Positions 1-11,267 of a stretch of 64,000 bases of DNA are shown here, piece after piece (positions within the stretch are counted from its first letter, which is position 1; each line of letters begins with the position of its first letter). The translations under genes were made by a program, and so were the position numbers. This DNA comes from Adineta steineri. Its lineage: Eukaryota; Rotifera; Eurotatoria; Adinetida; Adinetidae. The stretch is from contig CAJNOI010000130.1 in the NCBI GenBank assembly GCA_905250115.1, forward strand, positions 62,001 to 126,000, written 5' to 3'. The notes below the pieces were generated by a model. The model was not told the DNA's origin, did no database searches, and worked only from the letters and a program-made list of their open reading frames with translations.

Positions 1-342
1 CCGAATCATCTGGAAATTGGTGGTCAACGAGTGACAACGTATTTTACCTATCTTCAAGCCAATTGTTCTATGGGTGAAACTGAATTTGTTGCGATTCCAT
101 TCAATCGAACATTACATGGGGAATTTTGTGATATCTTAGTTTGTGATGAAAAAGCCAATGAACACGGCCTTCGATTTCGACCAATAGCAGGAAATACAGT
201 CTTCTGGTACAATATAGATGAGTATGGACGAGTTGATCATTTGACATATCATGCGGGTCGTCCGCCTGGTGAAAATGGCACTAAAATTGGACTGAATGTT
301 TGGACACGTTTAGAGAAATTTTCCATGGCAGGTTTAGAGTGA
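1..342 (+). CDS. prolyl 4-hydroxylase-like 2OG-Fe(II) dioxygenase, 3' part only
   Basis: The reading frame is open from base 1, so the true start lies left of the window; 113 codons and a TGA stop are visible. The translation carries the C-terminal part of the double-stranded beta-helix of prolyl 4-hydroxylases: an RVTTYFTYL strand, FRPIAGNTVFWYN, then DHLTYHAGRPP with the distal iron-binding His, and GTKIGLNVWTR with the 2-oxoglutarate-binding Lys. The proximal H-x-D pair is expected upstream and is not visible. Members of this family hydroxylate proline, in collagen chains in the ER for the animal alpha subunits, using Fe(II), O2 and 2-oxoglutarate. Which substrate applies here cannot be told from the fragment. 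The GTG at base 31 is inside the gene and is not a start. Confidence 0.8.
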   Translation, partial: PNHLEIGGQRVTTYFTYLQANCSMGETEFVAIPFNRTLHGEFCDILVCDEKANEHGLRFRPIAGNTVFWYNIDEYGRVDHLTYHAGRPPGENGTKIGLNVWTRLEKFSMAGLE

Positions 343-1984
343 TGCTGAATAAATCAAGATATTTCTTTTTTTGTAGTTCATTGGAAAGGACTATTGGTAT
401 AAGTATTTTATGTAATCATTCTCAAACTTGTTATCTGTTTCCTTTTTCTAAAAATCACGACAATACTTTGTATTTGACATTAAAAGGGCCTCCTATGTTC
501 ATACTACATCCATCCTAAAAGTATTATCAAGATAATTTTTCTCCAATAAGGGAATCTCAAGATAATATAGTAGTAATCAGTCAGACAAATAAAAAAGCGG
601 TGAAATATGCGTATCACTTTCAACTTGAGCAAGTTTCTTTTTAGAATAGGTAACTTTTTTAGCAGGTTACCTCGAGAAATGTTTATACCCTGTAGATATT
701 CACTTCAAAAGAAGAAAATTCAAATGCATGATTATGAATAAATGGAATTAAGGAATTGAACAAGACTATGTGTGAATGGCTATGAGTATTCTATAAAAGA
801 TAAGTTATACAGAATTTTCATGGTAGGTCTACTATCAGATATAACGCAGAGTTATCAAAATGGTTACCACTGAGAAAGGACTCGATGGAAAACTAACGGA
901 ACTATTTGTAATTTTGCATCAAAAAATGATTTTGTCTTATGGAAAACGTATATTTTATGGTTTGTTGTAAAACTACTCTCAGTTTGTAGCAATAGATTCA
1001 GCACGTAAAAACTGACTCTTGACAATCAATTTATTTGGATTTATAGAACTTTACTTCTAACACGTACAGTGAAGTACTACGGCCAAGAAAACCACTGATT
1101 ATTAGTATCGTTATAAACAAAAAACAGTAAACAGTAAAGTTAGTAAAAGAGCGATAAATGCTTTTTTTTAATTTTATCTTTTACGAATTTGTTCTAATAC
1201 ATAGTATGTATCGGTGACTGATTAACAGGCTTTATGTCTCTGGCAATGAAGATTATTTTTGAATGATCAAATTTATTATATAAATAAAAAAAATTTAGTT
1301 ATGTCTATTTTTTATTAAAGAAGATAATCGTGGCAAAGTAATGTATATAAAAACAAACTAGAATAAGTCAATTCTAAATCATTCTTCTCTCATCTAATTT
1401 GCTTGAAGTCTAATGTTAGAGATGTTTTTTCTTTTTTATTGGATCTACCAGAAGCAGAAATCGAACGCACAGTCAGTAAAGCATCATACTGTGTATCATT
1501 TATCAAAGAGGCATATTACATCAACATATATTTTCACATGTCGCTCCATATTTCAAAAACATATATGGAAAGAAATCAACATCATGCTTTTATCAAGGTA
1601 TGACGTCCAAAGTACATTCTTCAACGAATAAACAAACGCACAATTCAAATGACCTTCATATGGGATCGGTTGTGGACATAATACAATTAAAAGTTCCCAA
1701 GAATATCAATAATTCGAAGAGTTTTAACGTTAAATTGAAAAAGCCTAGTCTGGCTATCTTTTGGATTAGATATTAATCTGGAATTTTCATGAATTTTAGC
1801 GATAAATAATATTGAATATATACTAGCAAAAACTAATATTATCTAGCGCCCTCTATGATATCAATCTTTGTATTGTTAGATTCTCTTTCACCAATGATAG
1901 ACTTGCTTATAACCAATTCATACACACAGATTGCTATTTTTCGCACGCAATATAAAAATATATCTTCTTTCCATCTCTATTTAG
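343..1984. other. intergenic, no gene seen
   Basis: AT-rich DNA between the hydroxylase stop and the mL43 start. Two overlapping ORFs of 66 and 72 codons at 1403-1631 lack family motifs and overlap each other in different frames, so I do not call them. A pyrimidine-rich tract ending in AG runs directly into the mL43 ATG at 1985. Confidence 0.6.
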
Positions 1985-2581
1985 ATGTCTCAATTGTTTC
2001 GTCGTTTCATTTCATTACCTATTCAATCGATACGTTCTTTTCATTCATTTGATGAAGTAACACCTGCAAAATATATTTCTACTCGTCTTCAAAATGGTAT
2101 TGGTTCTCGATATGTTTGTCAATTACAACGTTTAACTATACAAGTATGCAAAGAATTTCGTACATCATTTGGTACAAGAGAATGGATTGCAAATGAATTA
2201 ACTGCATTTGCTCGACAACATCCATATGTTGTTATTTATGTTCAACCACGTCGTCATCGTCCACCGAATGTTATTGGAGAATATTTAAGTGGTGATCGTC
2301 AATGGATTCCACTTTCAAATTGTGATCGATCCCATGTTAATTGGTGGATACATTCATTATTAACACAACAAGGTGATCCACAATGGAGATTATTAAAACA
2401 AATGCATACAGATTCTCCATCAATACAAGGTACATGGACACCATTTACAAATAAACCAATTGATCGAACATTAAGAATATATCCAGATAAAGATCTTACT
2501 GATATTGAATATCCACAAATGACTGCAACACAACAAATCAAAGAATTATTTGAACAAGAAAAACTAAATAAAACTACATAG
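1985..2581 (+). CDS. MRPL43: mitochondrial large ribosomal subunit protein mL43
   Basis: Single-exon gene of 198 codons. Residues 38-105 match the mL43/L51-S25-CI-B8 thioredoxin-like fold: NGIGSRYVCQLQRLTIQVC, then GTREWIANELTAFARQHP, then VVIYVQPRRHRPPNVIGEYL, which is the family signature. The N-terminus is rich in Arg, Ser and Phe and poor in acids, as for a mitochondrial presequence, although mL43 proteins often keep their N-terminus. The protein is a structural part of the mitoribosome large subunit. The stretch after residue 110 is a lineage-specific C-terminal extension, as in other animals. The ATG is preceded immediately by a pyrimidine-rich tract and AG (1983-1984), so transcripts may be spliced right at the start codon. 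A polyadenylation-type AATAAA lies about 100 nt after the stop. Confidence 0.93.
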   Translation: MSQLFRRFISLPIQSIRSFHSFDEVTPAKYISTRLQNGIGSRYVCQLQRLTIQVCKEFRTSFGTREWIANELTAFARQHPYVVIYVQPRRHRPPNVIGEYLSGDRQWIPLSNCDRSHVNWWIHSLLTQQGDPQWRLLKQMHTDSPSIQGTWTPFTNKPIDRTLRIYPDKDLTDIEYPQMTATQQIKELFEQEKLNKTT

Positions 2582-2777
2582 TTTATTATATTTTCTTTAG
2601 TATCATTTAGTTAAAATTCGATCGATTTCGAATGTTATTAGACAAATGTTTTCTTTTGTTTTTTTAGATTCATGAAACTATCAAAATAAAATTGATGTTC
2701 ATGTAATAAATTCTTCACGCGCCTGTAGACGCTTTATACAATGTTTTCCACTAAAACTTTGAAAATATCGATATTAA

Positions 2778-4346
2778 ATGCCACTAGTATATCCCATTAT
2801 TATCCGACATGGTTTTCGTCGTCTTGTCGAACGATGTTATTCAATTGATTTTCGTCAATCTTTAACTACACTATGTTTATTTTTTCTTCTCTCACTTTTT
2901 ACTTCTATTATTATCAATGTTCTATTACCGATTTTACTAATTAAAATTTCTCCAACAACACTTCAATCAACATCATCATCGCTTAGTTTATTTACATCAA
3001 GTCACATTTTCTTTCCAGCAGGTGTAACATCTTTACAATGTACATCACAAAAAACTCATGAATTACAAGCACATAATCCTCAACAAGAATCATTTAATAA
3101 AGAACGAAAATATACCAAAGATCAAGCAAAACAAAAAAATGTTTCTAGTGGTAAATATCAATTGACTTTCTTTATATAATACTGCAAAAACATATGTTTA
3201 TATTTTCACGTAGATCTTCGACAAGAAGCAGAAACGGCACTTCATTTAGCATTACGTTTAATTACTGAAAATAAATTTGAAAAAGCAAGAAAAGTTTTTG
3301 ACCATGCATTAACACTTGATCCTTATAATTCTGAAATACTTGTTGAATATGGACAATTTCTTGAATATCATCATAAAGATTTAATACATGCTGATAGTTT
3401 ATATACACGTGCACTTGTTAAACAACCAACAAATCCTCGTGCATTAGAATTAAAAAAACGTACATTACCATTAGTTGAAGAAATTGATCAAAAACATTTT
3501 ACTTTAGTTGATAATCTTCTTCAAGAACTCTATCGTATTCCGGATACAAATCCGTATTTACGACGAGCTAAACGTGATGCTTATTATTTACATATTTATC
3601 ATTCAAATGCAATTGAAGGTAATACATTAAATCTTCGTGAAACTCGACATATTGTTGAAACACGAATGGCTATTGGTGGAAAATCTCTTATTGAACAACA
3701 AGAAGTTCTCGGTCTTGATTTAGCTTTACAATATGTTAATTGTACATTAGTTAATCGTCTTGGTTCAATAAAACTTGAAGATATATTTGAAATACATCGT
3801 CGAGTTTTAGGTTTTGTTGATCCAGTACAAGCCGGTCAATTACGTCAACACCAAGTTTATGTTGGATCATTTATTCCGCCAGCAGCTCATGAAGTTGCAG
3901 CATATCTTGATGATTTTCTTATTTGGCTTAATTCATTAGAAGATACTCGAGATCTTCATGCTATTGAATTAGCTGCTCTTGCACATTATAAATTTGTTTA
4001 TATTCATCCATTTATTGATGGTAATGGTCGAACAGGACGTTTATTAATGAATTTAATTTTAATGAGATCTGGTTTTCCACCAGTTATTATAAAGAAATCT
4101 GAACGTTTAATTTATTATTCACATTTAGATCAAGCAAATGATGGTGATGTTCGACCATTAATACGTTTTATTGCGAAATGTACGGAAAGAACTTTATCGG
4201 AATTTATTCATCAATCACAACCAACAAGAAGTACTGGGCAAGAATTAAGTTTAACTGATGATGATGATAATGATGATGAACGAAATATTGATGATGATGA
4301 TGATGGAATGAGTTTAATTGACGAACGTGTTATTATGGTAGAATGA
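2778..4346 (+). CDS. FICD: protein adenylyltransferase FICD (Fic domain AMPylase)
   Basis: Two exons, 2778-3150 and 3214-4346, with a 63-nt GT-AG intron; the join keeps frame and gives 501 aa (human FICD 458). Residues 29-57 form one hydrophobic segment after a basic N-terminus, a type II ER membrane anchor. Two TPR-like helix pairs follow (about residues 127-195). The autoinhibitory helix SNAIEG (Glu259) fits the [S/T]xxxE[G/N] consensus, and the Fic catalytic loop HPFIDGNGRTGR begins at His389 (bases 4005-4040). FICD AMPylates and de-AMPylates the Hsp70 chaperone BiP in the ER lumen; with both the inhibitory Glu and catalytic His kept, both activities are likely. Odd: a very acidic, Asp-rich tail near residues 472-490. 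It lies about 200 nt after mL43 on the same strand. Confidence 0.95.
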
Positions 4347-5245
4347 AGAATAACAGTACAAATGTATATATTAAAGATTTATTTTCGATTGTTTTTATTC
4401 TTGTTTAAAATATCATCTGACATGAAAGAAAGAATTATTTAATAAAAACTATTGATATGACATGTAAAGAAGACGTAATTGCACCTTTTTGAGAGAATAT
4501 GTATATATTATAAGAAATTCGATAAGCAAAAATAAATATATCAACGATAGAGAAACATTGATTCACAATAATACTGAATTCAGTTTTTACGATGATGGTG
4601 ATATTTCTATAGAATTCTCACAAATCTCCTTTTGCTATAACAAATAACAAATATATAATATTCGAGATCTAATCAGAATATCAAAATGTCATATAGTGAA
4701 CATGCTGAGGTGCAGAGTCTTCTGTAAAAACGAAAAATTTCCTCTCAGTATTCAAGTAAAAGAAATGAAAAGATAGAAGAGACTATGATATGTTTGAAAT
4801 ATACTCTATCCTAATGAACATATCAGATCATTTACGTATAAAATAATATTTTCATTTAAAAAATTTCCTTATTGTTTCCCGATAGAAAAAATTTCCCCGA
4901 ACGTGCGTTCGCGCAGAAGGGCATATTCTGCACCCCTGTGAAAATGTATGAATCAATATCCTTCACTATCTTGAAAAACTTCTTAATTATTGATTCTTTG
5001 TTTGTTTGATTGGTCATAATATCAAAATTTATTCAAATTTTTTTGCTTTTACGTCAATACAAAACAAGTTATTATCGATTCGTTCATTCAAATTTTTCTT
5101 TAGATTCATAAAAACGAACTTTAAATTTACTAACGTTCGTATGTATCTACATTTTTCCCTTTCTGTCGTCCGTCATGCATATTTCTCTCTTTCTATATGT
5201 ATACGTCAAATCGGAACATGTGACACATATTTAACGATTTATATT
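4347..5245. other. intergenic, no gene seen
   Basis: AT-rich spacer between FICD and the next gene. An open frame runs from 5006 into the next gene, but the first ATG giving a sensible protein is at 5246. A somewhat GC-richer patch near 4895-4945 has no recognised function. Confidence 0.5.
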
Positions 5246-6537
5246 ATGCCTAAGATGTTTTCTGGTAGAGGATATTGTACACAACCAACATGTTTTCCTG
5301 TTTTGGGTGCTCCTCCAATTGCTGTTTTTCTTTGTAATACACACTGCGGACATATGTTATGCTACAGACATTGGCTCTCTCATCAAACAACCATCGCTGA
5401 TGATGATCAAAAAGAAATGGAACATTCATCATCAAGTATATATATATATTTTATTTCAAATTATACTAGAAAATTCCTTATTATTATCATTATTATTTAG
5501 CTGTTACTCTTGATTCAGATCTAGATGAACAAGAAAATGTTCCTGATCTTTTAAAAGAATGTACAAATCAAGAAGAACATCATACATCAGACAAGAATAT
5601 TAATCATTCAATTAAATTATCAGAAAATATAGGTAAATTATTTTTCGAATACAAATAAAAATCTTTGTTCTGCTGATATTTTAGATCCAAATGAAAAGCA
5701 AGAAAAAATTGAATCAAATGTGTAAGAATTTATAATTAAGAATCTATTCGATTTTTATTTTTACTTTTAGATATGCTAAAGAAATCGAATGGTGGAATGA
5801 AATAACACCATGGAAAAATAGTGAAGGTAATCATTTCATAAATAATATCATATTATTATCCGTAATTTTTTAATTCAGATTTTTATACTAAAATAATGAG
5901 ACACTCAACTGATGAAGGTAACAATTTTATTCTAGTTTCTATCAATAAAATTTCTTTTTAGACTTCGATTACAGTGAATTATATAATAGAAATGATGATT
6001 CAGATTATGAAATCAAGGGAAAAAGAAAGGTATGATCAAATATAAGTTTAAGCATATTTAAATAATTAACTAATTAAATAGATATCAAAGAAAAGATTTG
6101 AACAATCTATAAGTTGTCGTTCATATTCCGATGAATGTCCATTAACATTTGATGGAGCATTTGGTTTAATTCAAGAATATCATCAACATTCTTTATGTAC
6201 AAAATCAAGAAATTCGAATAAAAAAATATGTCTTTATCAACATTTGAATTCTAAACATGGTTTTACACGTCAAATATCCATTCGTCTTGTTAAAGCTATT
6301 ATTGAACAAAAAGATCCAAAGAAAACGAAATTATTTTCATTAACAAATGATACACCATCAACCTTATTTGATCCATATCATAAAGTAAAATGTCCATTTT
6401 CAACAAGATCTGATCTTATAAATACACCATGTTTAACACAAGAAATAACTCGTAAAAGTTTTCGACGACATCTATCCGGTGTACATCGATTAGATCAACA
6501 AACAATTAATAAACTTATGAAAGAAATGATTAAATAG
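5246..6537 (+). CDS. Cys/His-rich putative zinc-binding protein, seven exons, unrecognised family
   Basis: I do not recognise the family. Seven exons join in frame: 5246-5435, 5501-5632, 5685-5721, 5771-5826, 5879-5917, 5962-6029 and 6082-6537, giving 325 aa. Introns are 44-65 nt with GT-AG ends, and four exons are under 70 nt. The N-terminal 50 residues hold a compact Cys/His cluster (CTQPTC, then CNTHCGHMLC, then HWLSH) like a small zinc finger. The middle is acidic and low in complexity. The C-terminal 150 residues hold more Cys/His pairs: CPLTF, ICLYQHLNSKH (C-x4-H-x4-H) and CPF followed by RRHLSGVH, which resembles degenerate C2H2 fingers. A nucleic-acid or protein-binding role is only inference. 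Perfect phase over six introns supports a real gene. The start could be an earlier in-frame ATG, but 5246 is directly before the Cys cluster. Confidence 0.75.
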
Positions 6538-8634
6538 TAAAACATGATTTTATTGTATATGTCGTTATTTTGTTTTTGTTTATATTTTATACGTTAGATT
6601 AATTCTAGAGAAAGAAAAACAGATTTGTATGATAAATGAAATAAACTTTTAACTTACGTAAGTTTAATTCTACAGCAATTGCACAACCATTTTGAACAAC
6701 TCTCATCAAAATCAATTCATCTAAATTTAAACAGAAAAGAAATCAATTTATGGCTTAAAAAAATAAAGTATTAATTTTGTTCGCAGAGTGTACCGTGTAC
6801 ATTTTGTTTTCGCCAGCAACGTGTAAAACAGCGTGTATTTCAAAAATCGCAAGTGTTTCACCCATTTTTCTTCTACTGTGTACACTTACCATTCGGAACC
6901 CTGGTTATAACTACAACAAACAGTTGAGATTGTGTTTCCTTTGCTGCACTTTGACGACATCATATTTTAGCAATAAAATCCTATAGTATCTACTTAATTC
7001 ATAAGAAGAATATGGTAAAAAGATGGTTGATCAGTTTATTTATAGAAACAATGTTGTGAAGTACTCTTCGAAGTTAAGATCTTTCAAAAATGATACAAAA
7101 ATCTTGTCTGGTTTCTATTTCTAGAAATCTGTTGAATAATATCTGTTTGAATTTTGACTTTACCATTTATTTTGTTTTTTTCTGTAAACATACTAAATTA
7201 AAATTTGACGAAAAAAACTGATAAAAACTAGAGAATAATAGAAAATAATCACAAAATCTTTTTTTTGTTCCCATAACATGTCAAAGTTTATCCGTATAAA
7301 TAAAATCTTAGTGTATCATCTTATTATTTCGAAAAATCAATTAACAAAATGTAAATAGAAAGAACTTTTAACAAAGCCTTTATTTAAAGAACTATTTTTC
7401 ATCTGTAGTACACAATATCATATCACTTTTACAGACTAATATATCAATTGGTTTTAGTATAGTATTCTGTTTTGAATTTAAATAACAATTTATAAAATTA
7501 TTCTTTCAATATGATATACAATATATAATTTTCGTATGTTCATTTGATGAAAATCAAAATTTTTCTGAGATTAAGTTTTTATTCTTATGGTATAATCTAA
7601 GTTAAAATATATACATAGATTAACTGTACCTATTAATAAATGAATTTTCATATAAAAATAAAGAAAAAATTAAATATCTATAGCTTGTTCTACGAAAATA
7701 TATTTATTACATTTTTAGTTTTCCTAAAATGAGTGGACCGAGCCTACCCTAGAGGAAAATCCTGGCGCCGACACTAATGTTGTTGTTGTTCACAATAAAG
7801 ACAATTTGATGAAGGCCGATCAGCAAAAATGGACTCTCAAGTGGTGAAATTGGTTAAAGTAGATCGTGTTTTTTCTAACAATTAATATTATATATTGTTG
7901 ACATAAGAGGCAAGATTCGATGTGTTGTTGAATTGCGTAGTTGATGCCAGACCGCCAATATTGATTTTTATTTTATTGTATATACTAGGACTACTTGCCT
8001 ATACAGCGATAAAGAAATAGAGATTTTCTATTATGTTGCAACAATAATGGTACAAATTGTCGTTGTATTTATGTTGGGAGAATGATTCATCATTCGAACA
8101 TGACAGACAAGAATATGTACTACATAACAACATTATCCGAGTCTCAAACCATCATATGAGACTTTTGAGTAAAGTCGAAACCGACCATCGTAGCTTTGAC
8201 TTACCCTTACCCTCATTTAGGATATTCATAAAGTCAAAGATCCTTCGATTAGAATCAAGATCTACATGATGAGATCTGTGAGAAAGATCGAAAGTGCGAT
8301 CGTGACTTCTTTGATTCTCACACCCACACATATACAATTACTATTTCTTACATGTTGATTGCTGAAAAGCACGAGTTAAGAACTTCGAATTGAATTTTTC
8401 CTTGTATATCTTTATTTATTCGTTAGTTTTTTGATCAGTATTTATTTTCGATTAGCTATTCTCTTACAACACACTCTCGTAATCACTATACAATATTAAA
8501 AAAAACTGCACGGTTTGATTAGTTTGCAAAAATTAAAATAAGTTAGTAAGCCTATAAACTAGTTATTCAAATCCTATTTCATAATCCGTTAGTCCAGGGT
8601 TAAGTGAATCGGCATCCGATGAACGCTACTTGTA
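6538..8634. other. intergenic with a dispersed repeat copy, no gene seen
   Basis: About 2.1 kb of AT-rich DNA between convergent genes. It contains a copy of a repeat found again near 12.1 kb (6903-7056). Small ORFs (6777-6986, 8057-8269, 8152-8337) have no recognisable motifs. A short, less AT-rich island at about 7726-7850 is discussed under rejected items. Confidence 0.55.
6903..7056 (+). repeat. dispersed repeat, copy 1 (second copy at 12087-12243)
   Basis: About 155 bp that align by eye with 12087-12243 in the same orientation at roughly 80% identity. Shared blocks include CAGTTGAG, TTGTGTTTCCTTT, GACATCATATTTTAGCA and AAAATCCTATAGTAT. No ORF or terminal repeat was recognised, so the element class is unknown. 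It is probably a decayed transposon fragment. Confidence 0.65.
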
Positions 8635-9516
8635 TTATATGTCGGTGTTCGAATGCATATTGTGTGTCAATGGTTTTTTAAATCTACATCGCAAAAAAAA
8701 CGTTTCACCATTTTTATACCTTGATGTTTCGATCCAAGATTTTAATTTTGTTTGCAATTCATTTGGAAATTCTTTGAGTAAAGAAAGTCTCGCCTCTCTT
8801 CCTTTATCAAATCCTAAATCAACATTTTCAGTAATGTCAACCTTTTCTATCATTTCTAAACCAGATGTTTTAAATTGTTCAAGAAGAACTGTTTTTTCTT
8901 TAGCTTGGCGGAAATCGGTCCATAAGAAATATCCACCTGGTTTTAGCACACGATAAACTTCACTTAAAAAACGTTCCATTGATGGATAACAATGTGATGA
9001 TTCAACATTAATTACAATATCGAATGTGTTGTTTGAATATGGTAAACATTCAGCATTACCATGTTCAAAACGAAGATTGGGGATAGCTGCGTGACATTTT
9101 TGGCAAAATTCAATAGCATTTTCTGAATAATCAATTCCTACCATCGATTTAACATTGAAATTACGTGCAATCCATGCGCTACCTCCACCACGACCACATC
9201 CGATTTCGATTACATCTAATCCTTCCAAATTAGTATCACTGATAGCAGCAGAGTACAATTGAACGTAATATAGAGCAGGATTAAGATCGTCAACATCACC
9301 ATTTCTTAATATTGTTTTGTGAAGATCATTGTCTTGGATTGCAAAGCCGTAATTCATAAATGTCCAATCTGGCCTTTGGAAATATTTGGCCATAAAATCA
9401 TAGAAATTTTTTGCGTTACTTGCTAATTCACCAGTATCTTTAAAAGCTTCATTCATTGCTTCTGTCAATTCAACTGACGAAGAGGAAGTTGTCGACGCAT
9501 CAATGATCGGATTCAT
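8635..9516 (-). CDS. class I SAM-dependent methyltransferase, resembles bacterial (mycobacterial) lipid O-methyltransferases
   Basis: Intronless 293-aa ORF. Residues about 75-215 are a Methyltransf_11-type Rossmann fold: motif I VIEIGCGRGGGSAWIA, an acidic end of strand 2 at GIDYSENAI, motif II around ECLPYSNNTFDIVINVESS, and LSEVYRVLKPGGYFLWTDF. The preceding MNYGFA and DLNPALYYVQLYSAAI and the following helix layout recall the phthiotriol/phenolphthiotriol dimycocerosate methyltransferase family of mycobacteria. It would transfer methyl from SAM to an oxygen of a small or lipid substrate; the substrate here is unknown. The lack of introns beside intron-rich neighbours, and a bacterial-type best resemblance, suggest horizontal gain, which is common in bdelloids. 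No secretion signal or membrane segment is seen. The start at 9516 is the first in-frame ATG. Confidence 0.85.
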   Translation of the reverse strand: MNPIIDASTTSSSSVELTEAMNEAFKDTGELASNAKNFYDFMAKYFQRPDWTFMNYGFAIQDNDLHKTILRNGDVDDLNPALYYVQLYSAAISDTNLEGLDVIEIGCGRGGGSAWIARNFNVKSMVGIDYSENAIEFCQKCHAAIPNLRFEHGNAECLPYSNNTFDIVINVESSHCYPSMERFLSEVYRVLKPGGYFLWTDFRQAKEKTVLLEQFKTSGLEMIEKVDITENVDLGFDKGREARLSLLKEFPNELQTKLKSWIETSRYKNGETFFLRCRFKKPLTHNMHSNTDI

Positions 9517-10314
9517 CTTCTTGCAATTACGTATTTCAAGGCTGTAACTGAGGAAACCACACTATATCACAAGTAGAAGATAATAAGTAAAGTAAATAAG
9601 ATAAATTTAGTTCAAACATGTCCAAGCAGACATAAAAGGGTGTATATGCAGATGTGGATGGATGAGTAGTAAGGATGGGGATATGGGTATGATTTTCTTG
9701 TGTTACATACATCCATACCCACAAGAAAGACTAACGACAGACAAAAGAAAAATATTTCTTATTTTTTCAGGTAATCATTGTATACGTATCATCTAATGGT
9801 ATGACTGAGAAATTACGTAAAAGGACTATTCTAACATACTAACTTTTCATAATTAATTTGAAAAATCTTTATGACTAAACTTAACTGAAAACAATTTATG
9901 CATTCTATGTGTTTTATAAATAGTAGAATAAAAGATTAAAATAATGAAACTAGATTATTTTAGTAAAATTCCCATGAGTAGAAAATACATTTCTTGCTCT
10001 TACTAATTCACGAGCTACTGATTATCTTGAATATCTGCAAGAATGGAATTATAAGCCAATTTAGAATCAGCCCTCTCATCAATACAACGAGCTCTGATAT
10101 TCAAAGCTATCGTTTTTATTTTGTACCCTAAGTTAAAATAATATAATTACACTTACCGTTAAATTATACCCAATAACGATCGAAACTAATGAAGAATGAA
10201 TATATGCAACACCTATAAAATAAAAAAAAATAAATCATTGAAAAAAATATCAAGAAACACACTTGCCGTGATCATTGATGCATAGACCATAGACGTTTAC
10301 CATAATAAATATTA

Positions 10315-10845
10315 ATAATCGATCAGATTTGATAATGTATAAGCAACGATAGTATTCGATAATATGCATAATAAATCAAAATTAATGTGAACAACCGTAT
10401 AAAAATGTCAGTAGCACATATTTTTGTCGTCCTTGGCAGAGGTATAGATTGGTTTATTTTAATGTTACAAAAACAATAAACAAGTCGATAGATAGAAGAA
10501 ACCGCTACTAAATACTTTATTCGTTATTTATGTAATAAAGATTATTTGTATTTAATGCAACACTTTGAATCCATCGAATTCTCATATCATGGACCATTTA
10601 TAACTCGAATAGCATTTGTTACGTAAATGATGAATAAAGTATTCAATAGCGGTTTCTTCTGCCTATCGATTTGCTTATTTTTTTCCGTAACATCAAAATA
10701 AACCAATCTATACCTCTGTCAAAGACGGTAAAAATATGTCCTTGTGACATTTTTATACGGTTGTTCGCATTAATTTTGATTTATTATGCATATTATCGAA
10801 TACTATTGTTGCTTATACATTACTCTATCTCATCAATTATAGATG
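10315..10845. mobile_element. foldback (MITE-like) element with ~205-bp inverted arms
   Basis: The left arm (about 10331-10535) and right arm (about 10619-10824) are reverse complements at roughly 85% by eye, separated by about 83 bp. Matching blocks include AATGTATAAGCAAC / GTTGCTTATACATT, TAAATCAAAATTAATG / CATTAATTTTGATTTA (with one change), and GAAGAAACCGCTA / TAGCGGTTTCTTC. Weaker pairing extends to about 10315 and 10845. No coding capacity is present. The arms have diverged from each other, so the insertion is not recent. Target duplications were not identified. Confidence 0.8.
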
Positions 10846-11267
10846 ACCATGAATAAATCACTTCACATTGTATTCATTTTTTTGTTTCTTTTTTAGCTCT
10901 AGGTATTTAGATACGATATCTTAGGCCGTGATTCGGGTATTTTCCGGATGTATTCGTACACAAACGGGAACATACTAGACCAACGATGAACCAGCATAGA
11001 ACTTAAACAGTTCTATCAAAAGTACTAATCACTATTCTTAAATGACCTTATCATGCTTGAAAAAAATACTGTAAAAAATGCCAAAAAAGCGTAAAAATCC
11101 GTCTAGAGCTTGGACTAGGTTTTAGAAATGATAGATCAAGCCAGAACTTGATGAGCTCTATCGATTGCACACGTTGATGGTTTTGTTTGAGTGAAGTTTT
11201 TTACCAAAAAACTACTAATTAATACATTATACACTTTTATGATGATATTGGACTTAACACAATATAA

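Noticed and set aside
1403-1631. Two overlapping ORFs of 66 and 72 codons.
   Set aside because: Different frames over the same bases, no motifs, low complexity; no splice partners found.
2299-2541. 80-codon ORF antisense to mL43.
   Set aside because: A shadow of the real coding frame on the other strand.
7726-7860. A less AT-rich island with TGGCGCC-type and EENPG-encoding strings, recalling a retroelement primer-binding site or a 2A-like peptide.
   Set aside because: No terminal repeats, no element-type coding region and no second copy were seen, so the strings are probably chance. At most it is an unrecognisable old fragment.
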